Assembly: GCA_007741555.1 (NCBI GenBank)
Contig: CP036526.1
Coordinates: 4,402,001 to 4,466,000 of the forward strand
Source: Stieleria marina
Lineage (GTDB): Bacteria > Planctomycetota > Planctomycetia > Pirellulales > Pirellulaceae
Reading direction: 5' to 3'
Length of the DNA stretch: 64,000 bases
Under the pieces are notes generated by a model. The model was not told the origin of the DNA and made no database searches. It saw nothing but the letters and a program-made list of their open reading frames with translations. The position numbers and the translations under genes are program-made. Shown in pieces: positions 26,601 to 34,996 of the stretch (position 1 is its first letter; each line of letters starts with the position of its first letter).

Positions 26601-26998
26601 TCGCAACCAACGATCACGACGCCAGCAACCGTTTGGACGATGCGATCGCGTTCCAAATCATTGACGTCGAATTTGCACGCGAGGGCATGGGCGGTTGTGA
26701 TGACGCGATGCTTGTTCGCTTGGCCAAAATCCTGATGGAAGAAGCGCCGCAACGGATGAATGAAATCCAACAGGGCCTCGCTAGCGACGAGGCGGAATTG
26801 GTGGTCCGCGGCGCTCACACGCTCAAAGGCGCTGCCAGCAGTTTCAAAGCCGAAGACGTGGTTCAGTTTGCCGAAGAGATCGAGCGAATGGCAAGGTCCG
26901 AAAAACTAGCTCCCGTGACTAGCTTGATCGATCCGTTGCAGGCAGAAGTCAAACTGCTGGAACAAGAACTCCAGCGTTTTATCAACCAACACGGTTGA
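23624..26998 (+). CDS. Hybrid sensor histidine kinase with two receivers and HPt
   Basis: 1124 residues. First membrane helix about 10-32; periplasmic Cache-like sensor domain about 35-310 ([23 protein letters not shown]); second helix about 312-330; HAMP about 330-385 with a coiled coil to 420. HisKA has [23 protein letters not shown] (His near 431). The ATPase domain has [19 protein letters not shown] and FGGTGLGL. Receiver 1 at about 696-815 ([10 protein letters not shown], Asp in [10 protein letters not shown]) and receiver 2 at about 840-960 ([10 protein letters not shown], Asp in [12 protein letters not shown]) follow. After a Pro/Ala/Lys linker comes the HPt domain (His in [13 protein letters not shown], near 1063). 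This is a complete BarA/ArcB-like phosphorelay chain. The most obvious output is the divergent receiver-HATPase protein. Confidence 0.95.
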   Translation: [1124 protein letters not shown]

Positions 26999-27072
26999 TC
27001 CGCTCGCGGCTTGCCGTCCCCAAAAGGCGACCGTGGAAACGCTTTGGCGTGCCGTCCGCATTTCTTCTTTGA

Positions 27073-27116
27073 TCAGCCCCGTCGCATCGACCATTCAGCC
27101 CCGTCGCCTCGACCAT
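27073..27116. repeat. 22-bp tandem duplication before the PHP gene
   Basis: A 22-base unit beginning TCAGCCCCGTCGC occurs twice in succession (27073-27094 and 27095-27116) with a single mismatch. It lies in the 183-base gap between the hybrid kinase and the PHP-domain gene. Confidence 0.9.
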
Positions 27117-27181
27117 GACAGTAAACTATTCGGCTCCTACCGAAGTCCATCTACCAATCCCCCTCGACCAAACTCCCGCCG

Positions 27182-28546
27182 ATGAAATCCCTCCCGATGC
27201 CAGCACTGCTTGAATCTGCACTCCAGCGCAGCGTTCCCGCCCGCGGACTCCAATGCCTCGCCCTCAGTCTCGCGACCCTGCTGGGCTCCGTTGCGCCAAC
27301 CGCCCAAGCTCAGGTCGCCCAAGCTCAGAATGAACCCACCCGCGAGATCTCCTACGACTCGGAAGTTCGTTGGTACAAAGGCAACCTGCACACACACTCG
27401 CTCTGGTCCGACGGTGATGATTTCCCGGAAATGATTTCGGACTGGTACGCCAAACGCGACTACCACTTCTTGGCTCTCACCGACCACAATCTGCTCAGCG
27501 AAGGCGACCGATGGATGCCGCTTAGCAAAATTGTGGCCCGATCCGACGACGGAATCTTGGATCGTTACCGTCAACGATTCGGCAACAGTTGGGTCCAGAC
27601 ACGTGGCGAAGAGGACGATGCCAAAATCGAAGTCCGGCTAAAACCATTGGCGGAATTTCGTTCGCTGATCGAAAAACGCGGCGAATTCATTTTGATTCCC
27701 GCCGAAGAAATCAGCGACAAGTTCGAAAAGAAACCGATTCACATCAATGCGACGAACTTGGCGGAGAAGATCGAACCGCAGCACGGAGATTCGGTACGCG
27801 ACACGATCCAGAACAATCTGCGTGCAATCGTCGAACACCAAAAGAAACACGGCCGCGAAGTCTTGCCGCATATCAACCACCCCAATTTTGGCTACGCGAT
27901 CACTGCTGAAGACATCGCTGCGATTTCGGCCGAGCGATTCTTTGAAGTCTACAACGGCCACCCCGGTGTCAATCATCTGGGCGACGACAAACACGTCAGC
28001 ATCGAAACCATGTGGGACCAAATCAACGCGATCCGCCGCGCGGATTTGAACATTCCCCCAATCATGGGTTTGGCGACCGATGATTCGCACGAATACCATG
28101 GCAGAAAGGGTTCGCGACCGGGACGCGGCTGGGTGATGGTCCGCAGCCGATACTTGACCCCCGAACACATCATTCAAGCCATGAAACGAGGCGACTTCTA
28201 CGCGTCCAGCGGAGTCACCCTGTCGGACGTGCAGTTTGACGCTGAAACCAAAACGCTCCGCGTCGAAATCCAAAGCGACGGTGACGCGACGTTCACGACT
28301 CAGTTTATCGGTACCACGCAGCATCACGACGACCAAGGGGATACCGAAGCGGATTCCGAATCTGACGGCAGCCATACGCACATTGGTGTCGTGCTAAGCA
28401 CCGTCCAAGGAACCGCGGCCAGCTACCAACTGACCGGCGACGAACTGTACATCCGAGCGACGATCACCAGTAGCAAACCGCACCACGACCCTTCGTTCGC
28501 CGATCAAAAACAACAAGCCTGGACCCAGCCCGTCGGCTGGAAATAG
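27182..28546 (+). CDS. Secreted PHP-domain metal-dependent hydrolase
   Basis: 454 residues with a signal peptide (hydrophobic CLALSLATLLGSVAP, likely cut after AQA near residue 43). The PHP metal ligands are visible in order: KGNLHTHSLWSDGD (first His-x-His), FLALTDHN, IPAEEIS, LPHINHPNFGY, and LATDDSHEY. PHP enzymes are phosphoesterases; secreted planctomycete and related members are often labelled histidinol-phosphatase-like, but the substrate is unknown. The last 100 residues (from about 350) form a beta-rich tail with an Asp/His-rich loop. The start is uncertain by a few codons (ATG at 27182 or 27197). It lies alone between the hybrid kinase and the large repeat protein. Confidence 0.85.
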   Translation: MKSLPMPALLESALQRSVPARGLQCLALSLATLLGSVAPTAQAQVAQAQNEPTREISYDSEVRWYKGNLHTHSLWSDGDDFPEMISDWYAKRDYHFLALTDHNLLSEGDRWMPLSKIVARSDDGILDRYRQRFGNSWVQTRGEEDDAKIEVRLKPLAEFRSLIEKRGEFILIPAEEISDKFEKKPIHINATNLAEKIEPQHGDSVRDTIQNNLRAIVEHQKKHGREVLPHINHPNFGYAITAEDIAAISAERFFEVYNGHPGVNHLGDDKHVSIETMWDQINAIRRADLNIPPIMGLATDDSHEYHGRKGSRPGRGWVMVRSRYLTPEHIIQAMKRGDFYASSGVTLSDVQFDAETKTLRVEIQSDGDATFTTQFIGTTQHHDDQGDTEADSESDGSHTHIGVVLSTVQGTAASYQLTGDELYIRATITSSKPHHDPSFADQKQQAWTQPVGWK

Positions 28547-28856
28547 CCGATTCGCACGCGGCCCCAGAGTAACAGACGCAGTATCAGTGCTGCGGCAAAG
28601 CGAGCGTTGATGATCGGCCCTATCAGCCGTTGGAACGCTAGCCCGCGATTGCTAAATGAAAACCACGCACCGCATAGTAACCGCGGCCACCGCCAAAACG
28701 GCTAGTATCCAAACCTGACACTTCGGGCAGTACCATTTTCGAACGACCAGTTCTTCGGGCGTTTTCGTTAATCTTCGGGCGTTTTCGTTAACATGGCGAT
28801 CCGTGTCACCGCATAACTCCCGAAAATGTTTCTAGATTCGCACCGGGGCAATCCAG
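28547..28856. other. Spacer with a 20-bp tandem duplication
   Basis: 310 bases between the PHP gene and the large membrane protein gene. No reading frame of note. Its main feature is the tandem duplication at 28752-28791, close ahead of the next gene. No terminator was seen after the PHP stop. Confidence 0.5.
28752..28791. repeat. Perfect 20-bp tandem duplication
   Basis: TCTTCGGGCGTTTTCGTTAA is present twice with no mismatch (28752-28771, 28772-28791), 66-105 bases upstream of the large membrane protein gene. The position overlaps where a promoter would lie. Confidence 0.95.
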
Positions 28857-31800
28857 TTGTTTCGCATTCCACGTCATTTGGTTCTGCAAGTCCTGCCTGT
28901 AGCCGTGGTTATGATCTTGGCCACGATCCCGCGGCTAATCGATTTTGCGTCTTGGCATTGGCGGGCCAACGAAGAATTTGGCACGTCGCTTACTTGGGCG
29001 GCATTTGCGTTGATCAGTGTTTGGCTATGGCTGCAGTGGCCGCGGCGATGGTCGGCGTACACGGTCGCCATCAGTGCTGCCGTCATCTTGTCAATTCGAC
29101 CTGCTGCGGAAATGCTTGCCAGTGGCTATTGGGGCGGTACCCTACCGAAAGTGTTCCGGGAATTTGCAGGAGTTGTTGCTTGCTCGTCTTGCGTCGCGAT
29201 CGCAGCCAGAATTGCAATTCGTTGGCGACTGGTGGATTACGGTTCAGAGTCGGTCAACACCGACCTGACCGCTCGATCCAAAGTCAGTGACCTGCTGATC
29301 GCCAGCCTTTCCGCAGCCGTCGCATTCGCGGTGTTTCGGCAAGACGTCGTTCGTTTTTACGGTGGCCCCAGATCCGCGATCGACGCGGTCGTCACAGGCG
29401 GCGTGACGGCCACGTTGACCATCCTTTCGTTGCGTGTCCTGTCGTATCGTTACTGGGGCGTGGGAGCGTTGTTGTCATTGCCGTTGCTAACGGTCAATGC
29501 CATCGTCCTGAGCTTTTCAATCGGATTGCCGCGCATCCTAAGACGCAGCGTCCAGAACGAAAGCTTTTCCGGAGACCAGATCGTCGAAGCCATCGTTTAC
29601 GATTTAGCTCACGGAGTCGTGATCGCGTCGTGCATCCTGGCGTTTGTCTGGCTACTGCGTGCCACGCGAATCAATTTAAACGTTCGCAACCGGCGGCTTT
29701 CTGCTGACGTTTCGCCTTGGGTAAAACGCACGGTGCGGGCTTTCGTCCTGGCGATCGTACTCTGCTGCCAGTTGCCGTATCTATTCGGTTCCTACGGTAT
29801 CCAAGACGCCAGCGACCGGTTTGCTTACGGAGAATGTGGTTGGCCGTTTCGTTACGAATCCTGGGAACAGGACTACGCCGCCGCGTCCGTCGTGACGCTG
29901 AACTGGAACTGGACACCGCTGCTAAGCAATTTATTGATTGGATCTCTGGTCGCTGCGATCATCACATTGGTTTTGCCAAGTTTGCTGACGGCGTGTTTCC
30001 AATCCCGAGTGATCGAATCACCTGCACCTGCAGATGCAGATGCAGATGCAGCCAAGTGCAAGACACAATCAACGCGAGCGGTGTGGCAATCGATTCGCTC
30101 TCATTTACGACCTCGGCACGGCGTCGCGATCATCACGTTGCTATTGGGCATCGTTGGCTACGGCGTCTTTCATTGCTACGCTCGCTTGAAAGCGGAATCG
30201 CTTCTTTGCGACAGGCTTCGCGAATCTTCCGAGCTAGTGATTTCGGGAGCCAATCTGGAGGGGATTTCGACAGAGTCTGCCGAATCGGACAGTGCATTGA
30301 TCTCGGCAAACGGGTATCGTTTCGCGTCGCTGAGCTGCAACCAAGAGAGAATCAGTCTGCCGCTGTTCGATCGCCAAATGATTGGCATCGTCCGGTACAT
30401 CATGGGAGACGAATCGGTACCGGAGTTCTACGGTATCGCAAAAATTCGAGTCCGATCGCCCAGCCAGACGTTGCTCAATGACATTTGTCGACTGCCGTGG
30501 CTAAGGCAGCTGAACATTGATTCGGCGGCTATCACCGATGAACAAGCACGTGCCTTGGCGGATCGCGGGCGGCTGGGCACGCTACGGAGCAGACGCTCTG
30601 AGTTGCCGCAGAAGGGGTTTGGCAGAGTCTTGGCCTTGCCTACTTTGAGAACGCTTAACATCGACGCGAAACTGCCCGCTTCATTCGATGTGTCTCAAAT
30701 GAATGAGCACGTTGACGCCATGAGTTTCAAACTAGACGGCCACAAGAAGTCGTTTGCGTTTCCGCCGTCATTAACAATGCTGAACGTGGACGCATGCGAT
30801 CTCAAGCAGCCGTTCCAGCTCAGCGACCTCAGCTGTCTTCTATCCGTTCGAGTGACCAACATCCCCGACGGTGGTGACGTCACCATCTCTGGCTGCCGAC
30901 AGCTGGAGGCAGTTAAAATCACAGCGTCCCAAGGTCTGGTGATTGCCAAAGTGACTGACACGCCTGATTTGCGATTCATCGATCTTACTGCATGGATGCA
31001 ATCTGACGGACCAACGCCCGCGTGTGACGTCGACCTGTCACTGCAACAGTGTCACAACAACCTATCAATTGGACTTCTTGGTTGCGGCGTTTCTCGCCTC
31101 AAGTTACCTCGCAAACCGCTAGCGATTGACTTGGCAATGACGGAAGTCAACGGATTGCTTCCATCGGAAAAACCAAACGAAAAAAGTGATTGGAACGGGC
31201 GGCAGTTGGCTCAGTTTCCGGACGATTGTCTCAACATTCTAATGGTTGACGGAGGCCAAATCGGAAGCGAAGCGTCAGGGCATCTTGCGCGGCAAACGGA
31301 ATTGGTCGACTTGATCGCCGACTGCTCGATTTCAGCGGACGCGTTTGACGAAGTGACCGGTTGGCAGCTTTCGGGTCTCTCGGCGTCCCATTGGCGGCCG
31401 GACGACAAAGCCTTCGCTCATTTCGTGAACGTCTCGCCTCAATTGGTGACGCTTTCGGCCGACGGAGGCCGACTGACTCAAATTGATTTGCGGCCACTGG
31501 CTGAACTGCGAAGTCTATACGTCGTTGAACTTGATGAGCTAGAAACGCTGCGCTGCGGGAATGGACCGTTGCGTAACATCGAACTTTCGTCAGACGACGG
31601 AGCACGCTTTCCTAACAACAGCGAGCCCTCTTTGAGAATCGACGCGGCGTGTGTTGATCGTCCGATGCTCTCGGGCCTATTTGCGAACCACCTGGCAAAG
31701 TCGGTGGACTCGTCGCAGATCGAACTTCGCGAAGTCAACTTGGCCACCCAAGATTGGGACGGTCTAGACTTTGGAGACTGCAGCGAACTGCTGGTGACAA

Positions 31801-32312
31801 GCCCGACCGTCACGATCGCCAACGTGAAAAGCTGGCGGTTCGGTGGCAAACAAGAAATGGATCAGTTGCCAGCCTTTACTCTCAACAGCGGGATCGCTGT
31901 GGACGCTGATTTGCTGACTCATATCGGTCTGCACGCCCCGCCGTATTTCTGGCTGTTGGAACTCAATCAGATCGATCACGCTGTTCAGCCAAGCGACCGC
32001 GAGTATCAATACCGCGGCCATGCGACCGACCTTGGCGAGACCTTCGTGTCGCTGCGCGGTCAGCGAATCACCGCCGAAATGGTCAGAACGCTCAACGAAC
32101 ACTTCTCCGTCGCTGAACTGGATTTGACCGGTTGCCAGATCGACACAGACGCCATCGGGGAGCTATTCAGTGCCAGCGGCAAAGGAGTCGTGCGACTCGA
32201 TGGCGCCGACTACGACGCTGCCCAGCTTGACGCCCTGCTGGCCAAAAGACCGGGCGTCAGCGTGTTTGACAAAGAGGCGTTCAACAAGCATCTGCAGATA
32301 TTTTCGTATTGA
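28857..32312 (+). CDS. Large multi-pass membrane protein with leucine-rich-like repeats
   Basis: 1151 residues from TTG 28857; a stop at 28833 blocks extension, and GGGG lies 9 bases ahead. About the first 330 residues hold seven or eight hydrophobic segments (HLVLQVLPVAVVMILATI, LTWAAFALISVWLWLQW, and so on), and two more helices lie near 360-380 and 420-440. The remaining 700 residues are soluble, presumably outside the membrane. They show irregular repeats such as LPWLRQLNIDSAAITDEQAR, PTLRTLNIDAKL, and LAELRSLYVVELDELETL, which resemble leucine-rich repeats with poor consensus. I recognise no catalytic motif. A short GATGCA repeat encodes an Ala-Asp run near residue 397. No operon partner; function unknown. 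Confidence 0.7.
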   Translation: MFRIPRHLVLQVLPVAVVMILATIPRLIDFASWHWRANEEFGTSLTWAAFALISVWLWLQWPRRWSAYTVAISAAVILSIRPAAEMLASGYWGGTLPKVFREFAGVVACSSCVAIAARIAIRWRLVDYGSESVNTDLTARSKVSDLLIASLSAAVAFAVFRQDVVRFYGGPRSAIDAVVTGGVTATLTILSLRVLSYRYWGVGALLSLPLLTVNAIVLSFSIGLPRILRRSVQNESFSGDQIVEAIVYDLAHGVVIASCILAFVWLLRATRINLNVRNRRLSADVSPWVKRTVRAFVLAIVLCCQLPYLFGSYGIQDASDRFAYGECGWPFRYESWEQDYAAASVVTLNWNWTPLLSNLLIGSLVAAIITLVLPSLLTACFQSRVIESPAPADADADAAKCKTQSTRAVWQSIRSHLRPRHGVAIITLLLGIVGYGVFHCYARLKAESLLCDRLRESSELVISGANLEGISTESAESDSALISANGYRFASLSCNQERISLPLFDRQMIGIVRYIMGDESVPEFYGIAKIRVRSPSQTLLNDICRLPWLRQLNIDSAAITDEQARALADRGRLGTLRSRRSELPQKGFGRVLALPTLRTLNIDAKLPASFDVSQMNEHVDAMSFKLDGHKKSFAFPPSLTMLNVDACDLKQPFQLSDLSCLLSVRVTNIPDGGDVTISGCRQLEAVKITASQGLVIAKVTDTPDLRFIDLTAWMQSDGPTPACDVDLSLQQCHNNLSIGLLGCGVSRLKLPRKPLAIDLAMTEVNGLLPSEKPNEKSDWNGRQLAQFPDDCLNILMVDGGQIGSEASGHLARQTELVDLIADCSISADAFDEVTGWQLSGLSASHWRPDDKAFAHFVNVSPQLVTLSADGGRLTQIDLRPLAELRSLYVVELDELETLRCGNGPLRNIELSSDDGARFPNNSEPSLRIDAACVDRPMLSGLFANHLAKSVDSSQIELREVNLATQDWDGLDFGDCSELLVTSPTVTIANVKSWRFGGKQEMDQLPAFTLNSGIAVDADLLTHIGLHAPPYFWLLELNQIDHAVQPSDREYQYRGHATDLGETFVSLRGQRITAEMVRTLNEHFSVAELDLTGCQIDTDAIGELFSASGKGVVRLDGADYDAAQLDALLAKRPGVSVFDKEAFNKHLQIFSY
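30030..30051 (+). repeat. 6-bp tandem repeat (GCAGAT)
   Basis: Three and a half copies of GCAGAT within the large membrane protein gene, encoding ADADADA in the linker between two membrane segments. Confidence 0.85.
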
Positions 32313-32418
32313 TACTGCAGAGCCTGTTTCACCTGCGATTCCCGGTGAGAGTTAAATCCGATACGTTAGCCCCGGCGGTTCACTCACTTAGCGATGTTAT
32401 TTGACAGGATGAGAATTG

Positions 32419-33873
32419 ATGGCTCACACGATCGTGATCTTTGGAGCGTCGGGCGACCTGACCAGCCGAAAACTTGTTCCCGCTCTCTATAGTCTTTTCA
32501 AGAAAAACCGTTTGCCAGAACAGACTCGCATCGTCGGCGTCTCTCGCAGCCAATTTGAACACCAAGAGTGGCGCGACGCCCTGCGTGAATCGGTCGCTCA
32601 GTTCGCCAAAGAACTCTTTGACAACGAGACTTGGGAAGTCTTCAGCCAGCAGGTCTTTTATCAAGCCGGTGACATCAAAGATCTCGAAGATTTTAAAGCA
32701 CTGGGTAATTTCCTGGACGAGATCGAAGAAGGTGGTAGCGAAGGCCGAGTCTATTACTTGTCCACGATGCCACAGCTGTACGATCCCGCGATCCAGCAGC
32801 TTGGTGCCGCCGGGCTGGCGGACGACTCCGACGGATTTCGCCGCGTCATCATCGAAAAACCTTTCGGTACCGATTTGGCCAGTGCCCAGGCGCTGAACAA
32901 GTCGATTCATGGTGTGTTTCGCGAAGACCAGATTTATCGCATCGATCATTACCTGGGCAAAGAAACCGTGCAAAACATTTTTGCACTTCGGTTCGCCAAC
33001 AGCATTTTTGAACCGCTGTGGAATCACCACTATGTCGACCATGTCCAGATCACGGTGGCCGAAGAAGTCGTGATTGGACATCGCGCCGGCTATTACGAAC
33101 GGTCGGGAATTTTGCGCGACATGTTCCAAAATCATCTTTTGCAACTGATGATGATTACGGCGATGGAACCACCTGCTCGCTACGATTCTGCGATGGTGCG
33201 CGACGAGAAAGTCAAAGTGCTGCACAGCGTCCGTAAAATGACCGGCGGCGATTTCGCTTCAAACACCATGCGTGGTCAGTACGAAGGCTACTTGCAAGAA
33301 AAGGATGTCCCGGCGGGAAGCCAAACGGCGACCTACGCCGCACTGAAACTTTACTGCGACAACTGGCGTTGGAAGAACGTGCCGTTCTATCTGCGCAGTG
33401 GCAAAGGCATGTCGTGTCGCACGACGCAAATTGTGATCCAGTTCAAACAAGTGCCGCACATTCTCTTTGGCGAAAAGACTCGCGAACCGCTTGGCAACCG
33501 TTTGGTGATCCAAGTCCAACCGGCCGAAGGAATCCAATTGCACTTCGAAACCAAGGTAGCCGATTCAGAAATGAAAACGCGAACCAGCACACTGGACTTC
33601 GATTTCAATGCGGCGACCGGCGGCAGCATGCCCGACGCTTACCAAAGACTGCTGTTGGATTCGATGCTCGGCGATGCCAGTTTGTTTGCACGTAGCGACG
33701 AAGTTGAATTGGCTTGGGGAATCATCGATCCCATTATGGCGGCTTGGAACAGTCCCGCCGCGCCGACGCTGTACCCTTACCCGACACAGCTTTGGGGCCC
33801 CACCGAATCGACCGACTGGATGGCCAAACAAGGCCGCGAGTGGTTCGACGTATGTCCGGTGCTGTCGAAATAA
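32419..33873 (+). CDS. zwf: Glucose-6-phosphate 1-dehydrogenase
   Basis: 484 residues from ATG 32419, with AGGATGAG upstream; a TTG one codon earlier is less likely. It oxidises glucose 6-phosphate to 6-phosphogluconolactone with NADP+, the entry to the oxidative pentose phosphate and Entner-Doudoroff pathways. NADP-binding loop IVIFGASGDLTSRKLVPALY (residues 5-24), EKPFGTDLASA at about 147, and the active-site signature RIDHYLGKETVQN at 174-186, with the catalytic His at 177. GNRLVIQVQPAEGIQL is in the carboxy dimer domain. Length is normal. No pathway neighbours (pgl, gnd) are present; it stands alone between the repeat protein and csrA. Confidence 0.97.
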   Translation: MAHTIVIFGASGDLTSRKLVPALYSLFKKNRLPEQTRIVGVSRSQFEHQEWRDALRESVAQFAKELFDNETWEVFSQQVFYQAGDIKDLEDFKALGNFLDEIEEGGSEGRVYYLSTMPQLYDPAIQQLGAAGLADDSDGFRRVIIEKPFGTDLASAQALNKSIHGVFREDQIYRIDHYLGKETVQNIFALRFANSIFEPLWNHHYVDHVQITVAEEVVIGHRAGYYERSGILRDMFQNHLLQLMMITAMEPPARYDSAMVRDEKVKVLHSVRKMTGGDFASNTMRGQYEGYLQEKDVPAGSQTATYAALKLYCDNWRWKNVPFYLRSGKGMSCRTTQIVIQFKQVPHILFGEKTREPLGNRLVIQVQPAEGIQLHFETKVADSEMKTRTSTLDFDFNAATGGSMPDAYQRLLLDSMLGDASLFARSDEVELAWGIIDPIMAAWNSPAAPTLYPYPTQLWGPTESTDWMAKQGREWFDVCPVLSK

Positions 33874-34215
33874 CAAACGACAAACTTGTCGGCTTGCCCT
33901 CACGGCTGTCCGGCCTGGCGTGACTTCGCCACCTCTGCCGATCACTTAGCCAAGCCTCGCGAACGAAATTTTGGCCAAAGTTTTGGGTTTCGCTAAATGT
34001 CGCGTTGGAATTTGCAGACAAACGGGTTGCCTTTCAAAACCATCGCGTTTTCTGGGCGTTGATCCCCGAGGGGATGCCGGTCCGCCCTCTAGAACGCTCT
34101 GCAGTTCGGCCTTTTGCACGGGAAATCGTCAAACTTTTGGGCCGCGTCTCAGTTCGACTCAGAGCATTCGTTTACGTGTGTTAATCGAAAAGATTTTCTG
34201 TCAAGAGTAAATTCC

Positions 34216-34243
34216 TTGACTACGCCTATTTTTGACCTAGAGT
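34216..34243 (+). promoter_or_regulatory. Candidate sigma-70 promoter of csrA
   Basis: TTGACT (34216-34221), 16-base spacer, TAGAGT (34238-34243). Transcription would begin near 34250 and give a leader of about 170 bases. The -10 element is imperfect. Confidence 0.5.
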
Positions 34244-34249
34244 TAGACG

Positions 34250-34422
34250 GTCAGGAAAGACGGATGCCCCTTGTGGGGCTCCGATGACATTAGGACCGGC
34301 AAGGAGGGTTTGTCGGTGCGTTTGAAATGACTTAGTTGAAAAGAACTTCAATCACCCAAAGCGCACAGCATCTACTCCCTCAATAGACCGAATCGATTGG
34401 CCGGTTAGAAAGGACTGGAAAA
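34250..34422 (+). promoter_or_regulatory. csrA 5' leader with GGA motifs and hairpin
   Basis: The leader has a stable hairpin GCCCC-TTGT-GGGGC near 34265-34278 and GGA triplets in AGGAAAG, ACGGATG, AGGACC and AGGAGGG. Two more (34412-34414 and 34417-34419) occupy the ribosome-binding region just before the ATG. CsrA binds GGA in loops or unpaired RNA and often blocks its own translation, so autoregulation is likely but unproven here. Confidence 0.5.
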
Positions 34423-34617
34423 ATGTTAGTATTATCGAGAAAAAAGAACGAGAGCATCGTCATCAACAACGACATCAAAATCGTCGTTGTCGAAATTCGC
34501 GGTGACAAAGTCAGGCTGGGCGTCGAAGCTCCTCGCGAAGTGCCAGTGCACCGTCGCGAAGTCTACGATGCGATCCAACGCAGCCTGGAATCAGGCGACG
34601 CTCCGGTAGAATCCTGA
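34423..34617 (+). CDS. csrA: Carbon storage regulator CsrA
   Basis: 64 residues, the standard size. [20 protein letters not shown] matches the CsrA amino strand. [27 protein letters not shown] includes the conserved beta strands and the Arg (in VHRREVY, position 44 in E. coli) that contacts the GGA sequence in target mRNA. CsrA is a dimeric RNA-binding protein acting after transcription, usually on carbon metabolism, motility and biofilm genes. The start is ATG 34423, with GGACTGGA as the ribosome site. It is monocistronic: its own promoter candidate lies ahead and a terminator follows. No flagellar genes or fliW are nearby, unlike in Firmicutes and many flagellated bacteria. Confidence 0.97.
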   Translation: MLVLSRKKNESIVINNDIKIVVVEIRGDKVRLGVEAPREVPVHRREVYDAIQRSLESGDAPVES

Positions 34618-34682
34618 GCGATTCGTGGTGCCCTTGATCTCCGATTAAGGCTGTGTTCACCACGGTAGCTCAACAAGACGAC

Positions 34683-34711
34683 AAAAGCCCAGCGATTCCG
34701 CTCGGGCTTTT
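34683..34711 (+). terminator. Rho-independent terminator of csrA
   Basis: Stem AAAAGCCCAGCG (34683-34694) against CGCT-C-GGGCTTTT (34699-34711, one bulged C), 4-base loop ATTC, then CGTTT. It lies 66 bases after the csrA stop codon. The A/T ends make it also plausible in the reverse direction. Confidence 0.85.
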
Positions 34712-34942
34712 CGTTTGCGCACTCGGCCCCTTTGGGCCCGCGATTTGCCGAAGCATTTGCCGCAGACGATCGGCCAATCGGGCGCTGACAAACGACGGAT
34801 CCGGTGCGACCGCAAAGCCTGGGGGTGCCACGCCTCCGACCGTTCAAGAACGGAAACTCAGCGATCAATTTTATAACTGCGAACGAACCCTTGACGGATG
34901 TCACCGGTCCTGAGTAAAGTTCCCGCATCGATCGCTGATCAG

Positions 34943-34996
34943 GTGCTGCATTTTTTGCAGCACGATTTGATCAAGCAGGGTCGGTCTAACGACCGA
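34943..34996. repeat. Two inverted repeats upstream of tRNA-Glu
   Basis: GTGCTGCA-TTTTT-TGCAGCAC (34943-34963) and TCGGTC-TAAC-GACCGA (34981-34996), both with perfect arms. They lie 33-86 bases ahead of the tRNA. Role unknown: a hairpin pair in the tRNA leader, or a bidirectional terminator. Confidence 0.6.

Larger units (their letters stand above)
33874..34422. other. Spacer holding the csrA promoter and leader
   Basis: 549 bases. The first 340 show no gene or clear signal. A sigma-70-like promoter and a leader of about 170 bases for csrA occupy the right part (34216-34422), described separately. No terminator was identified after zwf. Confidence 0.5.

Noticed and set aside
27638-28381. 247-codon minus-strand frame
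   Set aside because: Antisense to the PHP-domain gene, with no motifs of its own.
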